Shown here: positions 6,230 to 7,605 of the stretch, piece after piece
How positions within the stretch are numbered: the first letter of the stretch is position 1
Layout: each line of letters opens with the position of its first letter
NCBI GenBank assembly: GCA_030040055.1
Contig: JASHUK010000010.1
Coordinates: forward strand, 1-7,605
Reading direction: 5' to 3'
Source: Nitrososphaerales archaeon
GTDB lineage: Archaea; Thermoproteota; Nitrososphaeria; Nitrososphaerales; Gagatemarchaeaceae
DNA length: 7,605 nucleotides
Notes under the pieces: generated by a model
What the model saw: only the letters and a program-made list of their open reading frames with translations
Told to the model about the DNA's origin: nothing
Databases searched by the model: none
Position numbers and translations under genes: made by a program

Positions 6230-6236
6230 TATAAAG
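6230..6236 (+). promoter_or_regulatory. TATA box before the minigene array
   Basis: TATAAAG preceded by GCCGC. Its centre lies about 26 bases before the ATG at 6259, so transcription should start within a few bases of the first repeat ATG. The predicted mRNA would therefore begin with the array itself, as a leaderless message. Confidence 0.6.
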
Positions 6237-6258
6237 CTGGAGACAGAGGTCTGCGTTT

Positions 6259-6324
6259 ATGCGTCGCTGATGCGTCGCTGATGCGTCGCTGATGCGGCGT
6301 TGATGCGGCGTTGATGCGGTGGAT
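6259..6324 (+). repeat. 11-bp tandem repeat reading as overlapping Met-Arg-Arg-stop minigenes
   Basis: Three copies of ATGCGTCGCTG (6259-6291), two of ATGCGGCGTTG (6292-6313) and a degenerate sixth starting ATGCGGTGG at 6314. Each full copy reads ATG, two arginine codons, then TGA, and the A of each TGA is the first base of the next ATG. The two repeat versions differ at two positions, both third codon positions, and both still encode Arg-Arg. The array starts where the TATA box at 6230 predicts the transcript start. The repeat itself is certain; that it is translated is inference. It could instead be a slippage-derived minisatellite or a set of protein-binding iterons with near-helical spacing. 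Confidence 0.9.
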
Positions 6325-6332
6325 TCGCATCA
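6312..6332 (+). promoter_or_regulatory. Hairpin holding the ATG of the 30-codon leader ORF
   Basis: TGATGCG (6312-6318) and CGCATCA (6326-6332) are perfect inverted repeats with a 7-base loop. The ATG at 6314 and the fifth TGA lie in the left arm. Earlier repeat junctions also contain TGATGCG, so the single right arm could pair with several left arms. It pairs best with the CTGATGCG junctions at 6267, 6278 and 6289, where the match extends to CGCATCAG. Confidence 0.55.
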
Positions 6333-6406
6333 GGCGAAGCGTGAGTCTGTACTGGCCTTCCTTGGTGACCACGGAATGTTTGAGTATTAGCCATCATCTG
6401 TCTTAG
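6314..6406 (+). CDS. Putative 30-residue leader peptide
   Basis: Begins at the ATG of the sixth repeat unit (MRWIRIRRSVSLYW...) and ends HHLS-TAG, with the TAG immediately before the ATG of the secreted-protein gene and in the same frame. The peptide is basic at its start with no family resemblance. Its start overlaps the TGA of the fifth Met-Arg-Arg minigene. The last codons lie in the left arm and loop of the hairpin that holds the downstream start codons, so translating it would open that hairpin. The arrangement fits a leader peptide better than a protein with its own job. Chance ORFs of this length are common, so confidence is modest. Confidence 0.4.
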   Translation: MRWIRIRRSVSLYWPSLVTTECLSISHHLS

Positions 6407-6412
6407 ATGATG
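6392..6412 (+). promoter_or_regulatory. Hairpin sequestering the start codons of the secreted-protein gene
   Basis: CATCATCT (6392-6399) and AGATGATG (6405-6412) are perfect 8-base inverted repeats with a 5-base loop (GTCTT). The right arm contains both candidate start codons ATGATG (6407-6412) and the end of the leader ORF stop. In the folded RNA the start would be masked until a ribosome finishes the leader ORF. The inverted repeat is seen directly; its regulatory role is inferred. Confidence 0.55.
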
Positions 6413-6882
6413 ATCGCGAAGCCGACGATTCTCATGCTGCTGTTGTTTGGAGCCCTTCTGCCTGTAATTGTTGGCGTTGGAGTTGCGACCGCCACGTGCA
6501 CTGAACAGAACCATGCATCGTCAGTAGCAACGACAATAACCTGAGCCTTGGGTCGTACGTCGCGTGGAATACCTGCACGAACAACGACTCAGGAAGAATG
6601 TCGTACGAGGTATACTCTTCGGGCACAACTCAGTACAGCTACGTAGGAAGTCTGTGCGGCAACAGTTTCAATGTACCTGCCTACGATGGCGCTTGTGGCT
6701 GCATGTCCGCAAGTGGAACGCCGACCTTCTTTGCCTCACTTAGCTTTGCAAAGGATACGCCTGAGTCTCACAACTTCCCTTCAAGTACTGGTCCTGTCGA
6801 CGTCTCGGCTTACGGTTATGATGGGGAAGGGACTCCGAACTCCAACAACACTGCGTCCGCAGACGCTTCGCTTACTCCGTAG
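6407..6882 (+). pseudogene. Secreted Cys/Asn/Ser-rich protein gene with an internal frameshift
   Basis: The frame from ATG at 6407 encodes a signal peptide (MMIAKP, then hydrophobic TILMLLLFGALLPVIVGVGV, then ATATC) but stops at TGA 6542-6544 after 45 codons. A second frame is open from 6505 to TAG at 6882 and reads as a plausible exported protein (TEPCIVSSNDNNLSLGSYVA...), with no start codon before ATG 6598. Joining them needs a -1 step, equal to one lost base, somewhere in 6505-6541. The joined product would be about 155 residues, rich in Ser, Thr, Asn and Gly, with six cysteines: the last one of the signal region, PCIV, NTC, SLCG and the GACGC pair. I recognise no family. GC is lower than in the left part of the window. 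It could be a decayed gene, a sequence error or a recoded gene. Confidence 0.6.
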
Positions 6883-6892
6883 CATTTCAAGC

Positions 6893-7605
6893 ATGAGAGC
6901 GGCAATGACGCTAACGGCTTGCCTCCTCCTCGCCATCAACACGACAACGCCTTTCAGCGTCATGGTGAAGACCTCCAACGAAGGAAGCTACCCTTGGTTG
7001 GTCCCCGACGCCCACGCACTGTACGAGTCATCGCCGTCAGCCACTGGCAATCCAAGCTACGTCCTTCCGAACGGGACATTCCTGTGGGCGGATGGCCCCG
7101 CGTGCGCCGGGAACAACTGCACTACCATTGCCAAGCTGTCCTGGCTTGTAACAGGGAGGACGGGCAACACGGTGGACCTAGTGGTGAACTACACAATCAG
7201 CGGAAAAGAGGTGGTGGGACTCACCGAGGAGGCTAACCGAATCCCCTTCGGAACGGTCCCGATTCCGTTCAACTACTCGACCTCGCTGGTCTTGAGAGTC
7301 GACGTACAGTCCGGGATGGCGTACGCAGGCACGCAGCCGCTCGGTATACTTGGATTCTGGTCCGACCCTCTTCCCATGAACCAGACCAGCGTCACCTTCG
7401 GCACGGCGACTGTAGGGGGGACTTCCTACAACATATCAGGAGTCAGCGATATCTGCGAGTGTGGTCTGGCCGTGCCCGTAGACGAAAACGGGGTCACGTT
7501 TAGAGGAGTCTTGCCGACGGACTTCCTCGTCAATGCGGTCTTCGTCAGGCCGCTGCAAGGGACATTCGACGGGAGAGACTACTCTGCTACAATCGTCATC
7601 GGCGG
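6893..7605 (+). CDS. Secreted, N-glycosylated surface protein of unknown family, cut by window edge
   Basis: An open frame of 237 codons runs from ATG at 6893 to the right edge without a stop. The start MRAAMTLTACLLLAINTTTPFS resembles a short signal peptide or anchor. The rest is predicted extracellular beta structure rich in Val, Thr, Gly and Pro, with seven sequons (Asn16, 60, 75, 99, 127, 163, 180) and four cysteines in two close pairs (Cys71/Cys76 and Cys188/Cys190, the latter CEC). No catalytic motif is visible. The ATG lies 10 bases after the stop of the frameshifted gene, without a clear ribosome-binding site or TATA box of its own, so it is probably co-transcribed with it. The frame is also open upstream to 6647, but that part reads as non-coding. 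Likely a cell-surface or adhesin-type protein; function unknown. Confidence 0.72.
   Translation, partial: MRAAMTLTACLLLAINTTTPFSVMVKTSNEGSYPWLVPDAHALYESSPSATGNPSYVLPNGTFLWADGPACAGNNCTTIAKLSWLVTGRTGNTVDLVVNYTISGKEVVGLTEEANRIPFGTVPIPFNYSTSLVLRVDVQSGMAYAGTQPLGILGFWSDPLPMNQTSVTFGTATVGGTSYNISGVSDICECGLAVPVDENGVTFRGVLPTDFLVNAVFVRPLQGTFDGRDYSATIVIG

Noticed and set aside
6259..6324. CRISPR-like array
   Set aside because: Repeats are 11 bp and directly contiguous, with no spacers and no cas genes.
6257..6514. Minus-strand ORF of 85 codons across the repeats
   Set aside because: It only translates the tandem repeat into RRIS/ASATHQ strings; no promoter or family signal on that strand.
6505..6541. 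Programmed -1 frameshift
   Set aside because: No canonical slippery heptamer was seen in the overlap; kept only as a low-probability alternative to mutation or sequence error.
6647..6892. Extension of the last gene upstream in its own frame
   Set aside because: The frame is open but encodes Leu/Arg/Thr-rich junk, while the other frame there reads as an exported protein ending at a proper stop.

Overview
This window comes from a GC-rich archaeon. The evidence is archaeal-type TATA boxes 25-45 bases before most starts, several genes that look leaderless, a class III (type IV) pilin signal, a DRG-family GTPase with a TGS domain, and a membrane-anchored cupredoxin with N-glycosylation sequons. 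A Thermoproteota lineage near Nitrososphaeria fits, but that placement is inference. There are no rRNA or tRNA genes and no CRISPR array.

Positions 1-5861 are ordinary, compact chromosome. On the minus strand lie the N-terminal 156 codons of malate dehydrogenase (1-469), a winged-helix protein overlapping an upstream seven-helix membrane protein (523-1453), an archaeal pilin (1533-2006) and a DRG-type GTPase (2237-3334). A 36-residue single-helix membrane protein on the plus strand (2118-2228) sits between pilin and GTPase. From 3426 the plus strand carries a cupredoxin, a zinc-dependent medium-chain dehydrogenase and an LsrF-like class I aldolase/thiolase. The last two are neighbours and may act in one sugar or aldehyde pathway, though each has its own promoter-like box. 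A 40-residue zinc-ribbon gene (5865-5987, minus) converges on the aldolase.

After about 5990 the sequence changes. GC falls locally to about 40%, and 5988-6229 holds no recognisable gene. A TATA box at 6230-6236 is followed 26 bases later by an array of 11-bp repeats. Each of the five full units reads ATG-Arg-Arg-TGA, and each stop overlaps the next start (TGATG). The sixth ATG opens a 30-codon ORF whose TAG directly abuts the ATG of a secreted-protein gene. Two perfect inverted repeats place start codons in stem arms: the ATG of the 30-codon ORF and the ATGATG of the secreted-protein gene. This looks like a translationally coupled, structure-gated leader, and it is the best candidate for something undescribed here.

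The secreted-protein gene (6407-6882) changes reading frame once, between 6505 and 6541, so it is a frameshifted gene, a sequence error or a recoding case. A second secreted protein rich in N-glycosylation sequons begins at 6893 and runs off the right edge.
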